From Clostridium aminobutyricum (GTDB lineage: Bacteria > Bacillota > Clostridia > Peptostreptococcales > Anaerovoracaceae): a stretch of DNA of 64,000 nt. Position numbers and translations under genes: made by a program. Positions 54,865 through 63,666 of the stretch are shown here, one piece after another. Numbering within the stretch: position 1 is the stretch's first letter; each line of letters starts with the position of its first letter. The stretch is from contig NZ_JAFJZZ010000001.1 in assembly GCF_017255415.1 (NCBI RefSeq), positions 868,001-932,000 on the forward strand. Direction: 5' to 3'. The notes beneath the pieces are model-generated. The model was not told where the DNA came from. It made no database searches and saw nothing but the letters and a program-made list of their open reading frames with translations.

Positions 54865-55652
54865 AGCATTGCCTCCTTCTCTGATTCCTTTTCGGTAAAG
54901 CCTTTCGTTGCCCAGATGATGATAAATATGATCATCAGCAGCACGATGGATATCATGGAACCGCTATGCCAGTCGTAGGCATTGAAATAACTTCCGATTA
55001 AACTTCCCATAATATACGTACTGTTGTACAGCATGTCAAGAATGACATAATTGGTCATCGCCGGCAGAAATACCATCATAATACCGCTTATAATTCCGGG
55101 GATGGAAAGGGGCAGCGTAATCTTGGAAAATGCGGTCACCTTGCTTGCGCCAAGATCATAGGCCGCTTCTAAAAGCTGGTTGTCCAGCTTCATTAAAGTG
55201 GTGTATAACGGTAAAATCATAAAGGGTAAAAAGTCATATGTCATCCCTATGATTGTATTCAAAAATGGATGGAAAGCCAAATTTCCTTCCAGCATGGTGA
55301 GCACTTCCTTTAACGCTAAGATTCTCAAGGTAAAGTTAATCCACATCGGAACGATAAATATGGCCAGCAAAATTGTTTTTTTCTTCATTTTGCTTTGTGC
55401 AAGTATGTACGCTACAGGATACGAGATCAGCAAACACACGCAGGTGGTTGTCACCGCAATCAAGAGACTGTAAAACAGCGTTCCAATTGTGTTGTGACTG
55501 CTGAAAAAGCCGATTAAATTGGCTATGGTAAACCGGCCCTCTCCGTTTGTAAAGGCATAGTACAATACAACCAGAAGCGGTGCAATAACAAAACAGACCA
55601 GAAACACTGCATAGGGAATACAAAGCTGCTTCCGTGAAAAATGAATATTCAT
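54861..55652 (-). CDS. potB: Spermidine/putrescine ABC permease PotB
   Basis: 263 residues, six membrane helices; EAA loop LLEAAYDLGASKVTAFSKITLPLSIPGIISGIMMVFLPAMTNYVI. Forms the membrane channel with PotC. Five-base gap after potA. Confidence 0.93.
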   Translation of the reverse strand: MNIHFSRKQLCIPYAVFLVCFVIAPLLVVLYYAFTNGEGRFTIANLIGFFSSHNTIGTLFYSLLIAVTTTCVCLLISYPVAYILAQSKMKKKTILLAIFIVPMWINFTLRILALKEVLTMLEGNLAFHPFLNTIIGMTYDFLPFMILPLYTTLMKLDNQLLEAAYDLGASKVTAFSKITLPLSIPGIISGIMMVFLPAMTNYVILDMLYNSTYIMGSLIGSYFNAYDWHSGSMISIVLLMIIFIIIWATKGFTEKESEKEAML

Positions 55653-55657
55653 ATGAC

Positions 55658-57160
55658 CTACGCCTCCACTGCTTTCAATGACAACTCAATACTTTCTTTT
55701 GGTATAATGATACTGACATAATCATTTTCATTCCAAAGGCTCTGATCATGCAGGTGAATATCTTCTCCGCTTTTTGTACGGGCAATATAATGATAATGAT
55801 CTCCTTTGTAAATAAGCGAAATGATGTTTCCGTTGGTTCCTCCCGCGTCAATGTCATCGCTCATGGAAGGAGCTGCGACAGGTACTTTAACCGCTACAGA
55901 AGCTCCAACTACATTGATCTTATCTCCATCTTTACCAAATAGAGAATTATTCTCAATCCAAGACCCCGGATATAATTGGGTGATATTGCAATCGAATTCT
56001 CCGTCTGCAAAGGCCACTTTATCGATGTCCGTAATAACCCCGTCATACATATTAATATTGGTTTCTGCATGGATAACATGAATTCCGTCCGGCTCAATAT
56101 TCAGACCGAGCAAGTCTCCGATACCCGCAATTTTTGTACTTTTAATTAAAATCTCATTATCGCCTGATTCAACGGCAATTTCATAATGCATTCCCTTAAA
56201 AATAACAGATTGCACCGTTCCTTTTATCTGTCCTTTTTCGGTCGTTGTCATTTCTACGTCCTCCGGCCGGACAACCACATCCACATCGGAGCCAACCGGC
56301 AGATCATCCAGACAGGTGAATTCAACCCCGCAAAAACGAACCTTTTTATTGCCGCACATTTTTCCGTTAAAGATATTGCTTTCCCCGATAAAATCTGCAA
56401 CAAATACGGTATTCGGTTCGTTATAAATCTCTTCCGGTGTTCCGATCTGCTGAATCATCCCATCGGACATGACAACAACCTTGTCCGACATGGTAAGAGC
56501 TTCTTCCTGATCATGGGTGACATAGATAAAAGTAATGCCGAGTTTTTCGTGCATGGATTTTAGTTCCAATTGCATTTCCTTACGCATCTTTAAATCCAAT
56601 GCACCCAAAGGCTCATCTAACAATAAAATCTCCGGTTCGTTTACGATGGCTCTTGCAATAGCAATTCTCTGCTGCTGCCCACCGGAAAGGGTAGAAATAT
56701 CGCGCTTTTCAAACCCTTCTAAGTCCACTATTTCTAAAGCATGCTTCACTTTTTCCCGAATTTCTGTCCGAGATAATTTTTCTTTTCGTACAAGCGTTTC
56801 TCCGTCTTTATTTTTATAAGTTACATCTATGGTTTTCATTTTTAACCCAAAGGCAATATTGTCAAAAATATTCAGATGCGGAAACAAGGCATATCGTTGA
56901 AATACCGTATTAATCGGTCTTTTATTGGGAGGAAGAACACTGATATCCTTTCCATTCAGCAATATATGACCTTCCGTAGGGAGTTCAAATCCCGCTATCA
57001 TTCGTAACGTTGTTGTCTTTCCACACCCCGATGGACCCAAAAATGTTACAAACTCTCCTTTTTTCACTTCAAGGTTGAAATCTTCAACAGCAGCAAATCC
57101 GTCATAGCTTTTTTTGATACCTTTTATTTCAATAATATTTTCTGAAGTATTATTATTCAT
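55658..57160 (-). CDS. potA: Spermidine/putrescine ABC ATPase PotA, enlarged C-terminus
   Basis: 500 residues, versus about 350-380 usual for PotA. Walker A GPSGCGKTT, signature LSGGQQQRIAIARA, Walker B EILLLDEPLGALD, and switch His VTHDQEEAL. A short insert near residue 110-125 (YKNKDGETLVRKEKL) interrupts the usual Q-loop neighbourhood. The TOBE region (~280-375) is followed by ~120 extra residues that look like a second TOBE-like unit (GVITDIDKVAFADGEFDC..., VSIIIPKESIEL). First gene of the operon; AAAGGA ribosome site. Confidence 0.93.
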   Translation of the reverse strand: MNNNTSENIIEIKGIKKSYDGFAAVEDFNLEVKKGEFVTFLGPSGCGKTTTLRMIAGFELPTEGHILLNGKDISVLPPNKRPINTVFQRYALFPHLNIFDNIAFGLKMKTIDVTYKNKDGETLVRKEKLSRTEIREKVKHALEIVDLEGFEKRDISTLSGGQQQRIAIARAIVNEPEILLLDEPLGALDLKMRKEMQLELKSMHEKLGITFIYVTHDQEEALTMSDKVVVMSDGMIQQIGTPEEIYNEPNTVFVADFIGESNIFNGKMCGNKKVRFCGVEFTCLDDLPVGSDVDVVVRPEDVEMTTTEKGQIKGTVQSVIFKGMHYEIAVESGDNEILIKSTKIAGIGDLLGLNIEPDGIHVIHAETNINMYDGVITDIDKVAFADGEFDCNITQLYPGSWIENNSLFGKDGDKINVVGASVAVKVPVAAPSMSDDIDAGGTNGNIISLIYKGDHYHYIARTKSGEDIHLHDQSLWNENDYVSIIIPKESIELSLKAVEA

Positions 57161-57316
57161 GGCGATCCTTTCTAAGATGGGCGACTAATCCTATTACGAT
57201 AAAAAGCAACAAAGTCAAGTCACTCTCATGCCTTGGCTTCATTGCCTTGGTGGTTGTTTCTGTTTGCTATTATATCAAATTGTTTTATCAATTTAAACTA
57301 GTCTTTTTTAAAAATT

Positions 57317-57367
57317 TTTAGAGAGCAAAAACCATCCTTTTTTCGTCCGATTTTTACCCGAAAATTT
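57317..57367 (-). repeat. Repeated hairpin element, divergent copy 3 (after panD)
   Basis: On the minus strand GGGTAAAAATCGGACGAAAAAAGG-type sequence with a closing GGTTTTTGC, resembling copies 1 and 2 in layout (G-run, AAAT, CG-A-run, T-run GC). It lies just downstream of panD. Relation to the other two is plausible, not certain. Confidence 0.4.
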
Positions 57368-57374
57368 ACGTTTT

Positions 57375-57767
57375 TTATTTTAAATCCTCCAGCAATCCGT
57401 GCTTTTCATAATTGGTTTTTCGAATAATGTGGTTATGGTCATCTACAAATACAACACTTGGCCGATGTTCTTTGGCTTCTTCCGGTGTAAGCTGAGCATA
57501 GGCCATTATAATAATCAGATCATTCACCTGTACACATCTTGCCGCTGCGCCATTCAGGCAGATTAAACCGGAACCCCGCTCTCCGGCAATGGTATAGGTT
57601 TCAAAACGTTGGCCATTATTAATATCCACAATAGATACCATTTCATATTCTAAAATGCCCGCAGCATCCAACAGATCTTCATCTACCGTAATACTTCCGA
57701 CATAATCCAGTTCTGCCTGTACTACTCTTGCACGATGTATTTTCCCTTTTAACATAGTAAGATTCAT
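57375..57767 (-). CDS. panD: Aspartate 1-decarboxylase (pyruvoyl)
   Basis: 130 residues. Converts aspartate to beta-alanine for pantothenate. The self-cleavage site YVGSITVD (Gly-Ser at ~25-26, near the usual 24-25) makes the pyruvoyl group. [45 protein letters not shown] are conserved. No panB or panC is adjacent here, so it is an isolated gene upstream of pot. Confidence 0.96.
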   Translation of the reverse strand: MNLTMLKGKIHRARVVQAELDYVGSITVDEDLLDAAGILEYEMVSIVDINNGQRFETYTIAGERGSGLICLNGAAARCVQVNDLIIIMAYAQLTPEEAKEHRPSVVFVDDHNHIIRKTNYEKHGLLEDLK

Positions 57768-58266
57768 AATTGATTCAACTTCCTTTCATCTCTCTTAGTC
57801 TCGGCTCGTTATCTGCACAAAAATAGAGCACCGTTTACGAATAGAACCATCTATTGTATTGCAAACAAGCGCTCCATATTAAACTAAATTAAACCTTTAT
57901 CCAATTCTCTACTCTATAAAAAGTAAAACGGAATAATTTTTAGTTCCTGCCGCTTCTGTTCACATGGTCAAGACTATATATTTTTATCTTCTTATTAGCA
58001 TAACTTCTTCCGAAGCCCATTCAATATACATCAAGCCGACACTCTTCCTTTTCATCTCCTATCTGTAAATTGAATACAGTATAGGGATGTCTGATAAAGT
58101 ACAGCTATTACATTTACTTTCGTAGTATAGCGTATCTGGTTTCGTTAATCAAGGGGTATATTACATTCTTGAGAAAACACGCACTTCCTTCCTTTATCTC
58201 AAAAAATGCCCCCTTGTTATTAAGGAAGCATTTTTAAAATTTCAAAGTCATACTTACTTATTGGCA
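57768..58266. other. Gene-free region between korC and panD
   Basis: 499 bases. Near 57826-57876 GAGC(A)... and GCGCTC could form a distant stem; the other segment is plain and AT-rich. The hairpin at 58199-58236 is the terminator of korABDC. No RNA gene or riboswitch recognised. Confidence 0.4.
58199..58236 (-). terminator. Terminator of the kor operon
   Basis: AAATGCTTCCTT/AAGGGGGCATTT (minus reading; two G-T pairs) followed by TTTTTTGAG; 31 bases past the korC stop. Confidence 0.75.
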
Positions 58267-58818
58267 TTATGCAGATTTTGTCAAACGTTCTGCAACTTGA
58301 TTAGCCATGTAATGATAGGCCTTGTCGTACGCCTCTAAGTTCACGCCGGCGATACTTGCCGGAAAGTTTGACAGGATTTCAGCCTCAACGGTTGGATAGA
58401 ACAACTTAGGAAGTAATTTTGTCAAGGCTCCGAGCATCACCATATTGACTACAAATGGTTTACCCATTTCCTCTGCAATTTCTGTTGCAGGAATTCGATA
58501 ATGTCTATCTGATTCTGTTTCCACCAACGTACTATTTACAAGGATGATTGCATCTTCCTTAACTGTCTTGCAATATTTATCATAACCGACCTGATTGAAT
58601 GCAATAAATACATCTGCCGTTTCCACCTTCATATAGTCGATGGGTTCGTCGGATATTACCACCTCTGCCTTGCAGGCACCGCCTCTTGCTTCCGGTCCGT
58701 AGCTCTGAGTCTGAGAGATATAGTAGTCTTCTCCTAGACCATACGCTTTGGCTAACATGACCGCAGACAATATAACCCCCTGCCCGCCTGCTCCTGCAAA
58801 TCTTACATTTAATCTCAT
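58267..58818 (-). CDS. korC: 2-oxoacid:ferredoxin oxidoreductase, gamma subunit
   Basis: 183 residues, POR gamma domain: FAGAGGQGVILSAVMLAKAYG is the dinucleotide-type loop and QSYGPEARGGACKAEVVISDEPIDY the conserved central motif. Electron-transfer/CoA-handling subunit of the complex. Overlaps korD by four bases. Function by family and context: 2-oxoglutarate + CoA + oxidised ferredoxin to succinyl-CoA + CO2. Confidence 0.92.
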   Translation of the reverse strand: MRLNVRFAGAGGQGVILSAVMLAKAYGLGEDYYISQTQSYGPEARGGACKAEVVISDEPIDYMKVETADVFIAFNQVGYDKYCKTVKEDAIILVNSTLVETESDRHYRIPATEIAEEMGKPFVVNMVMLGALTKLLPKLFYPTVEAEILSNFPASIAGVNLEAYDKAYHYMANQVAERLTKSA

Positions 58819-59030
58819 AATGATTCCTCCACTATTACATCAATAGCCCCATCCGGGCACATTCTTTCACACATACCGCAATGACCACATAGCTCCTCAT
58901 TAACAGCCTCCGGCATGTTCGTTCCATAGTTGTTTCTATTTTTGGAATGAATAAATATATCTTTAGGACAGGCCGCAATGCATATATTACAGCCCTTACA
59001 ACATGCCTTGTCAATTGTAACTTTTGCCAT
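58815..59030 (-). CDS. korD: 2-oxoacid:ferredoxin oxidoreductase, delta (2x4Fe-4S) subunit
   Basis: 71 residues with two ferredoxin-type clusters: CKGCNICIAACPKDIF and CGHCGMCERMCPDGAID (both CxxCxxCxxxCP). Carries electrons from the TPP subunit to free ferredoxin. Overlaps korC; four bases after korB. Confidence 0.93.
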   Translation of the reverse strand: MAKVTIDKACCKGCNICIAACPKDIFIHSKNRNNYGTNMPEAVNEELCGHCGMCERMCPDGAIDVIVEESL

Positions 59031-59034
59031 TGTC

Positions 59035-59847
59035 TTAACCTCTCTTTACACCTTGCCGCGCAAGTGCTTCTTCGATTCTTTCAATATATTCTTTCGCATT
59101 TTTATCATGCTTTAACAGTCCAATTCTGGTTTTATCCTCCGGAACATCCATTCCTTCTTTATAAATATAAGTTTTTTCCTTATACATCTTCATGATGGCT
59201 GATGGATCTTTTTCTCCGTATACATTTTTACCAGCCTGGACCGGACATTGTGTAAGTACTTCAATGAATGAAAATCCATTATGTTCCAATCCTTCTTTTA
59301 TCGCTTTTTCAAGCTGCACCGGATGGGCTGTAGTCCAGCGTGCCACATAACTTGCTCCCATAGCGATGGCCATTTTGCAGCCATCCATTGGTTCATCAAT
59401 AGCGCCGAAAGGAGAAGTTTTCGTAACAGATCCCGTAGGCGTAGCCGGCGACTTCTGTCCCCCTGTCATACCATAGATGTAGTTGTTGACCATGATTACC
59501 GTTAGATCAATATTTCTCTTCGCGGCATGTATAAAGTGATTCCCTCCGATGGCAAGGCAGTCACCGTCACCGGTGAAAACCATGATTTTCTTGTCAGGCC
59601 GGGCGAGTTTTAATCCTTCTGCACAAGCTATTGCTCTGCCATGCATCGTATGCATCACATCTAACTTCAAGTAACATGGAATCCAAGAAGAACATCCGAT
59701 GCCGCTTACACAGGCAACATCCTCTTTTATTCCTAATGAATCGATTGCCCGAATGGCCGCCATTTGCACGATGCCATTTCCACAACCCGGGCAAAACAAA
59801 GTTGGCAGCAAATCCGTTTTTATATATTCTTCATATAGCCTATTCAC
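59035..59847 (-). CDS. korB: 2-oxoacid:ferredoxin oxidoreductase, beta (TPP) subunit
   Basis: 270 residues. CPGCGNGIVQMAAIRAI binds TPP pyrophosphate; GDGDCLAIGGNHFIHAAKRNIDLTVIMVNN contains the metal/TPP loop and YGMTGGQKSP is typical. Overlaps korA by 8 bases. Four Cys at the N-terminal region fit the proximal cluster of KorB-type proteins. Confidence 0.93.
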   Translation of the reverse strand: MNRLYEEYIKTDLLPTLFCPGCGNGIVQMAAIRAIDSLGIKEDVACVSGIGCSSWIPCYLKLDVMHTMHGRAIACAEGLKLARPDKKIMVFTGDGDCLAIGGNHFIHAAKRNIDLTVIMVNNYIYGMTGGQKSPATPTGSVTKTSPFGAIDEPMDGCKMAIAMGASYVARWTTAHPVQLEKAIKEGLEHNGFSFIEVLTQCPVQAGKNVYGEKDPSAIMKMYKEKTYIYKEGMDVPEDKTRIGLLKHDKNAKEYIERIEEALARQGVKRG

Positions 59848-60982
59848 TTACGCCCACCTCCTTTAGGATCTGTTCTACAAGCTCGGTTGGCGTATGTATA
59901 TCTCCGCCGCACTTCGGCATAGGTACCACTCTTTTATCTTTAAGAGCTCTTTCTATTTCTCTTGAATATTTGCCTACATTCATTTCCGGAACAATGACTA
60001 AATCAACATTTTCAGTTAATCGCTGCAACTCCTGCTCAGGAAATGGCCACACGGTATTTATTTTAACCAAACCAACCTTAAGCTTAGCACCTGTTCCGGT
60101 TTGATCTTCGTTTAGGTCTCTTGCAAGTTTGATGGCATTCATAGCCGGTCTGGCAACGGATCCATAGGCCACAATAGCGATGTCTGCATCCTCCATATTA
60201 AATGTATCTATATCTGTAATTTCATCGATATTATCTTTGATTTTTTTGCTAATGTCATAAATAAATTTTCCGCTTTTATCAGCGATATGTCCGATTCTTT
60301 TTCCGCTCTCATCATGAAGCTGACCTTCTACTAATGAATGCTCTCCCATAAAGAAATCGGATTGAGGGGATGCTACATAGGATTTCTTGCCCCCCTTAAT
60401 ATTTTTGGAACCGCCTTCTACGATGATCTTTTCTCTCATATGGCCTACAACCTCGTCAGCCAGTAATATAACCGGTGTTCTAAATTGTTCCGACAGTTCA
60501 AAGGCTCTTACTGTAAAGTCGTACATTTCCTGTACGGAGGATGGGGCTAACGCTATAATTTCATAATCTCCATGGCTTCCATAGCGCGCCTGATAGATGT
60601 CTTGCTGGGAGGAAAGCGTTGGCTGTCCTGTGGAAGGACCTCCCCGTTGAACATTTACGATAACCACTGGCGTTTCCGTTACTGCCGCAAATCCTATCGC
60701 TTCCTGCATCAAGGTGTAACCAGGACCTGACGTCGCCGTCATCGCCTTTTTCCCGCCCCAACGTGCTCCCATAATCGCACATGCGGAACCGATTTCATCT
60801 TCCATTTGGATAAATGCTCCGCCAACTTCTAGCATCTCGCTCGAAAGTAATTCTATAATTTCGGTTGATGGTGTGATTGGGTATCCGGCAAAGAATCTGC
60901 ATCCGGCATATATAGCACCTTTAGCACAGGCTTCATTGCCTTGCAGCACCATCTTACGAGTTTCTTTTTCATTTACTTCCAT
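59840..60982 (-). CDS. korA: 2-oxoacid:ferredoxin oxidoreductase, alpha subunit
   Basis: 380 residues from MEVNEKETRK (ATGAGGG 11 bases upstream). The sequence KMVLQGNEACAKGAIYAGCRFFAGYPITPSTEII and MEDEIGSACAIMGARWGGKKAMTATSGPGYTLMQE is the KorA (2-oxoglutarate) version; related branched-chain or pyruvate enzymes differ here. RGGPSTGQPTLSSQQDIYQARYGSHGDYEI and LLADEVVGHMREKI are also conserved. First of four overlapping/adjacent genes. GntR-type palindromes lie upstream. Confidence 0.9.
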   Translation of the reverse strand: MEVNEKETRKMVLQGNEACAKGAIYAGCRFFAGYPITPSTEIIELLSSEMLEVGGAFIQMEDEIGSACAIMGARWGGKKAMTATSGPGYTLMQEAIGFAAVTETPVVIVNVQRGGPSTGQPTLSSQQDIYQARYGSHGDYEIIALAPSSVQEMYDFTVRAFELSEQFRTPVILLADEVVGHMREKIIVEGGSKNIKGGKKSYVASPQSDFFMGEHSLVEGQLHDESGKRIGHIADKSGKFIYDISKKIKDNIDEITDIDTFNMEDADIAIVAYGSVARPAMNAIKLARDLNEDQTGTGAKLKVGLVKINTVWPFPEQELQRLTENVDLVIVPEMNVGKYSREIERALKDKRVVPMPKCGGDIHTPTELVEQILKEVGVSE

Positions 60983-61105
60983 GATAATACTAACCCTCAT
61001 TTCGTAATAATTAACTAGGTTCCTTTGGGTAATAGTACCATTAATATATGATGAACAGCAAGCATTCTGCGATTGTTTTTATGCACTTAATAGGTGTTTA
61101 GTATT

Positions 61106-61117
61106 ATTGTATACAAT
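61106..61117. promoter_or_regulatory. GntR-type operator upstream of korA, site 1
   Basis: ATTGTATACAAT is a perfect 12-base palindrome. GntR/FadR-group regulators bind sites with TTGTATACAA-like cores. The regulator gene is next door (61289-61951). Confidence 0.55.
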
Positions 61118-61175
61118 GTTTGGATTCATTGTAATATAACGCTTCGATGCGACACTCACAATTCATCATATTTAC

Positions 61176-61183
61176 TGTATACA
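61176..61183. promoter_or_regulatory. GntR-type operator upstream of korA, site 2
   Basis: TGTATACA palindrome inside CTGTATACAATT, 67 bases from the equivalent part of site 1. Same core. Confidence 0.5.
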
Positions 61184-61186
61184 ATT

Positions 61187-61238
61187 AAAAAACGCAATAT
61201 ACAGCAAAGTATCATACACTAATTTGCTGTATATCGCG
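61187..61238 (-). terminator. Terminator of the GntR gene
   Basis: Long stem: arms of 12 perfect bases ATATACAGCAAA and TTTGCTGTATAT (within 61193-61208 and 61223-61238), plus flanking CG pairs, followed by TTTTTTAATTG on the minus strand. Confidence 0.85.
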
Positions 61239-61288
61239 CCTTTTAATAAGTACTAATGGAGAGGTATCATTATACCTTTTTGCAAGCT

Positions 61289-61951
61289 CTATTTAATATG
61301 CCACTTGATTGTGGCACGATTCTTTGAGTTATCTAAATGTATCCCAATCCTGTTTCTTGCTTCCTCAACGTCTTTAAGCATGATTGCTTGCAATATGTCT
61401 TTATGCTCAGCAGCTATCACCGGTAAGTTCTCTTCATCGGAAACCGTTGCCCTTCTTGCCTGTTGCACATAATCCTGATAGGATTTCAATATCTGTGCAA
61501 GGAATCGGCTTCTCGCCGCACTATAGATAATTTCGTGAAAAGCAACATTGATATCCATCACCTTCTCGCAGTCTTTTCTTTTTGTATAGAACTCCATCAG
61601 CTCCATTTGCTCCTGCAGTTTTTCTATCTCTGCATCGTCAATTCGTTCAATCGCCCACTCAACAGCGAGCTGTTCCAATGCTTTACGCACAGAATAAATG
61701 TCTTCCATATCCTGTCTCGTAAAACCTTTAGCGAAACTGCCTCTGTGCGGTATGTAATCAATAAGGCCTTCATACTCTAGCTGCCTAAAGGCATCTCGAA
61801 TCGGCGTTCTGCTTACACAAAGCTCTGCCGCGATTTGGTTCTCAATTATTTTTTCACCGATCACGTACTCTCCCTTTAAAATACGGTCTCGCAAAATGTC
61901 TACGATGTCGTCCGTCAAAGAAGTAGTATTTGAAAATTTGATATCTGTCAC
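61289..61951 (-). CDS. GntR-family (FadR/FCD) regulator of the kor operon
   Basis: 220 residues. HTH region ~20-75 (EKIIENQIAAELCVSRTPIRDAFRQLEYEGLIDYIPHRGSFAKGF) and FCD domain ~90-215 with NVAFHEIIYSAARSRFL and AAEHKDILQAIMLKDVEEARNRIGIHL, containing the metal-coordinating His residues. Between korA and the aldehyde dehydrogenase. The TGTATACA boxes and location suggest it controls korABDC and perhaps the dehydrogenase. Confidence 0.9.
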   Translation of the reverse strand: MTDIKFSNTTSLTDDIVDILRDRILKGEYVIGEKIIENQIAAELCVSRTPIRDAFRQLEYEGLIDYIPHRGSFAKGFTRQDMEDIYSVRKALEQLAVEWAIERIDDAEIEKLQEQMELMEFYTKRKDCEKVMDINVAFHEIIYSAARSRFLAQILKSYQDYVQQARRATVSDEENLPVIAAEHKDILQAIMLKDVEEARNRIGIHLDNSKNRATIKWHIK

Positions 61952-62031
61952 AATTCACCTCATAAATAACCATTTGGAACATTCCTATTATATTGGAATG
62001 GGAAGAAAAACTTGCCTGACAAATATATTTA

Positions 62032-63414
62032 TTATAATGACCAAAGTTCTTCATCTGAAGGAATGTGATTATCCGGCATAAAGTATGCAATTCTTGATAT
62101 GTTGATTAAGTGCTTGTAATCCAGATTTTCAGAGATGCTGTTGTGTCCCCAGGTTCCGCAGCCTAAGGTGTTCGTTGGTGCAAGGCCATTATAGAAGCTT
62201 CCGCCTGCACTGCTTGCACAAACCTGATTAATCACAAATCTGGAAACGCATAGTTCTTCTCCGGCATATTCAATATTTTCTTTGTTATTCGAATGGAGGG
62301 ATACGCTATGTCCCTTTCCTTCTCTTTCCAGATTCTCTCTGGCGATTTCAACACCTTCCTTGAAATCGTCATATTTATAGGCTGCGATTATCGGACACAT
62401 TTTTTCCTTCGCCAGTATATCTGACTCACCAGCTCCATCCGCTTCCACAACAATTACCTTGATTTCTTTAGGAATTTCAATCTTCGCAAGCTTTGCAACA
62501 GCTTGCACATCCTGACCAATGGCATGCCTGTTCATTACACCATCGACAAAAATAGCATTTCTTAAAGCTTCCTTCGTAGGAGCATCCCTCACAACAAAGC
62601 CGCCATTTGCTTCGAATTCTTTCATAATCACATCGAAGTCTTCCGAAGGGCAGATAACCGACTGCTCACCGGAGCAAATAATGCCGTTATCAAAGGCTCT
62701 TCCCGTAATAATTTTAGGAACGGCTTCCTTATAGTCTACACCTCTGTCAATGATACACTGAACATTGCCTGCGCCTACCCCTAAAGCAGGTCTTCCGGAG
62801 CTGTATGCGGCATGAACCATTCCCATGCCACCGGTTGCAATTACAACATCAACAGCTGAAATCAAGTTTCTCGTGTTTTCTCTTGACTGTTCTCCTAAGA
62901 TCTGAATCAAGTTTTCAGGCATCCCGATTTTAGCAAGTTCTGCGTTGATCATTTCAACCGTCTTCGTACTGCATCGAATGGCTTTATGATGAGGAGTGAT
63001 GATGATCGCATTGCCGCCTTTGAGGGCGAACATCGCATTGCTCATCGGTGTTACGATAGGGTTTGTGCAAGGGGTAATAGCACCAACTATTCCAACTGGC
63101 TTAGCAATCTTTGTAATGCCTGTCACTTCATCTCTTTCGATGATTCCCTTGGACTTCTTTCCTTTCAGGCTGTTCCAAATAATCTTCGCCTTCATTTGAT
63201 TCTTTATAACCTTATCTTGATAATTCCCCATACCTGTTTCTTCCACTGCAATTTCGGCTAAGTATGCCGCATTATCAAAAACAACCTTCCCAATAGTTCT
63301 TACTGCTTGGTCAAGCTGTTCTTGAGTCATCTTTTCAAATTCAGCCTGGGCCTTCTTCGCCCTGTCGATATACTCTGCGATATAAGCCTTGCTCGGATCC
63401 AGTGTCTGAGTCAT
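62032..63414 (-). CDS. CoA-acylating aldehyde dehydrogenase
   Basis: 460 residues from MTQTLDPSK (AAGGAGG upstream); the upstream extension has none. Aldehyde dehydrogenase fold with the catalytic Cys247 in GIICSGEQS. Conserved: KPVGIVGAITPCTNPIVTPMSNAMFALKGGNAIII, ATGGMGMVHAAYSSGRPALGVGAGNVQ. CoA-acylating acetaldehyde, succinate-semialdehyde or sulfoacetaldehyde types are candidates; adjacency to the 2-oxoglutarate enzyme slightly favours succinate semialdehyde (SucD), but this is inference. Confidence 0.9.
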   Translation of the reverse strand: MTQTLDPSKAYIAEYIDRAKKAQAEFEKMTQEQLDQAVRTIGKVVFDNAAYLAEIAVEETGMGNYQDKVIKNQMKAKIIWNSLKGKKSKGIIERDEVTGITKIAKPVGIVGAITPCTNPIVTPMSNAMFALKGGNAIIITPHHKAIRCSTKTVEMINAELAKIGMPENLIQILGEQSRENTRNLISAVDVVIATGGMGMVHAAYSSGRPALGVGAGNVQCIIDRGVDYKEAVPKIITGRAFDNGIICSGEQSVICPSEDFDVIMKEFEANGGFVVRDAPTKEALRNAIFVDGVMNRHAIGQDVQAVAKLAKIEIPKEIKVIVVEADGAGESDILAKEKMCPIIAAYKYDDFKEGVEIARENLEREGKGHSVSLHSNNKENIEYAGEELCVSRFVINQVCASSAGGSFYNGLAPTNTLGCGTWGHNSISENLDYKHLINISRIAYFMPDNHIPSDEELWSL

Positions 63415-63590
63415 TTCACTTTTCCTCCTTAACATTCTATGTGCTATAATTAAAATATATTGAACCATTTTTAAATACTATACCTATACTATCACCGATT
63501 ATTGTTTCTTCATAGTGGTAAGCGTACAATATACAATTTTAGAACAAAGGATAAGCTGAATCTAGCAGCGCGTTGCATGTAGGGAATACA

Positions 63591-63632
63591 AAAAGGTGCC
63601 GCCAGAGGCCTATACACCCTTGGCTGCACCTT
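63591..63632 (-). terminator. Terminator of the FkbM-type gene
   Basis: AAGGTGC (63593-63599) with GCACCTT (63626-63632) and inner GCCA/TGGC pairs; TTTTTGT follows on the minus strand. Confidence 0.75.
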
Positions 63633-63666
63633 AAATTCATACTGCTGATTGTCCGAAGAAGCACTC

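Larger units (their letters stand above)
60983..61288. other. Promoter/operator region of korA and terminator of the GntR gene
   Basis: Two TGTATACA boxes are described separately, together with the GntR-gene hairpin. Besides these it is AT-rich and no gene is seen. Confidence 0.5.
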
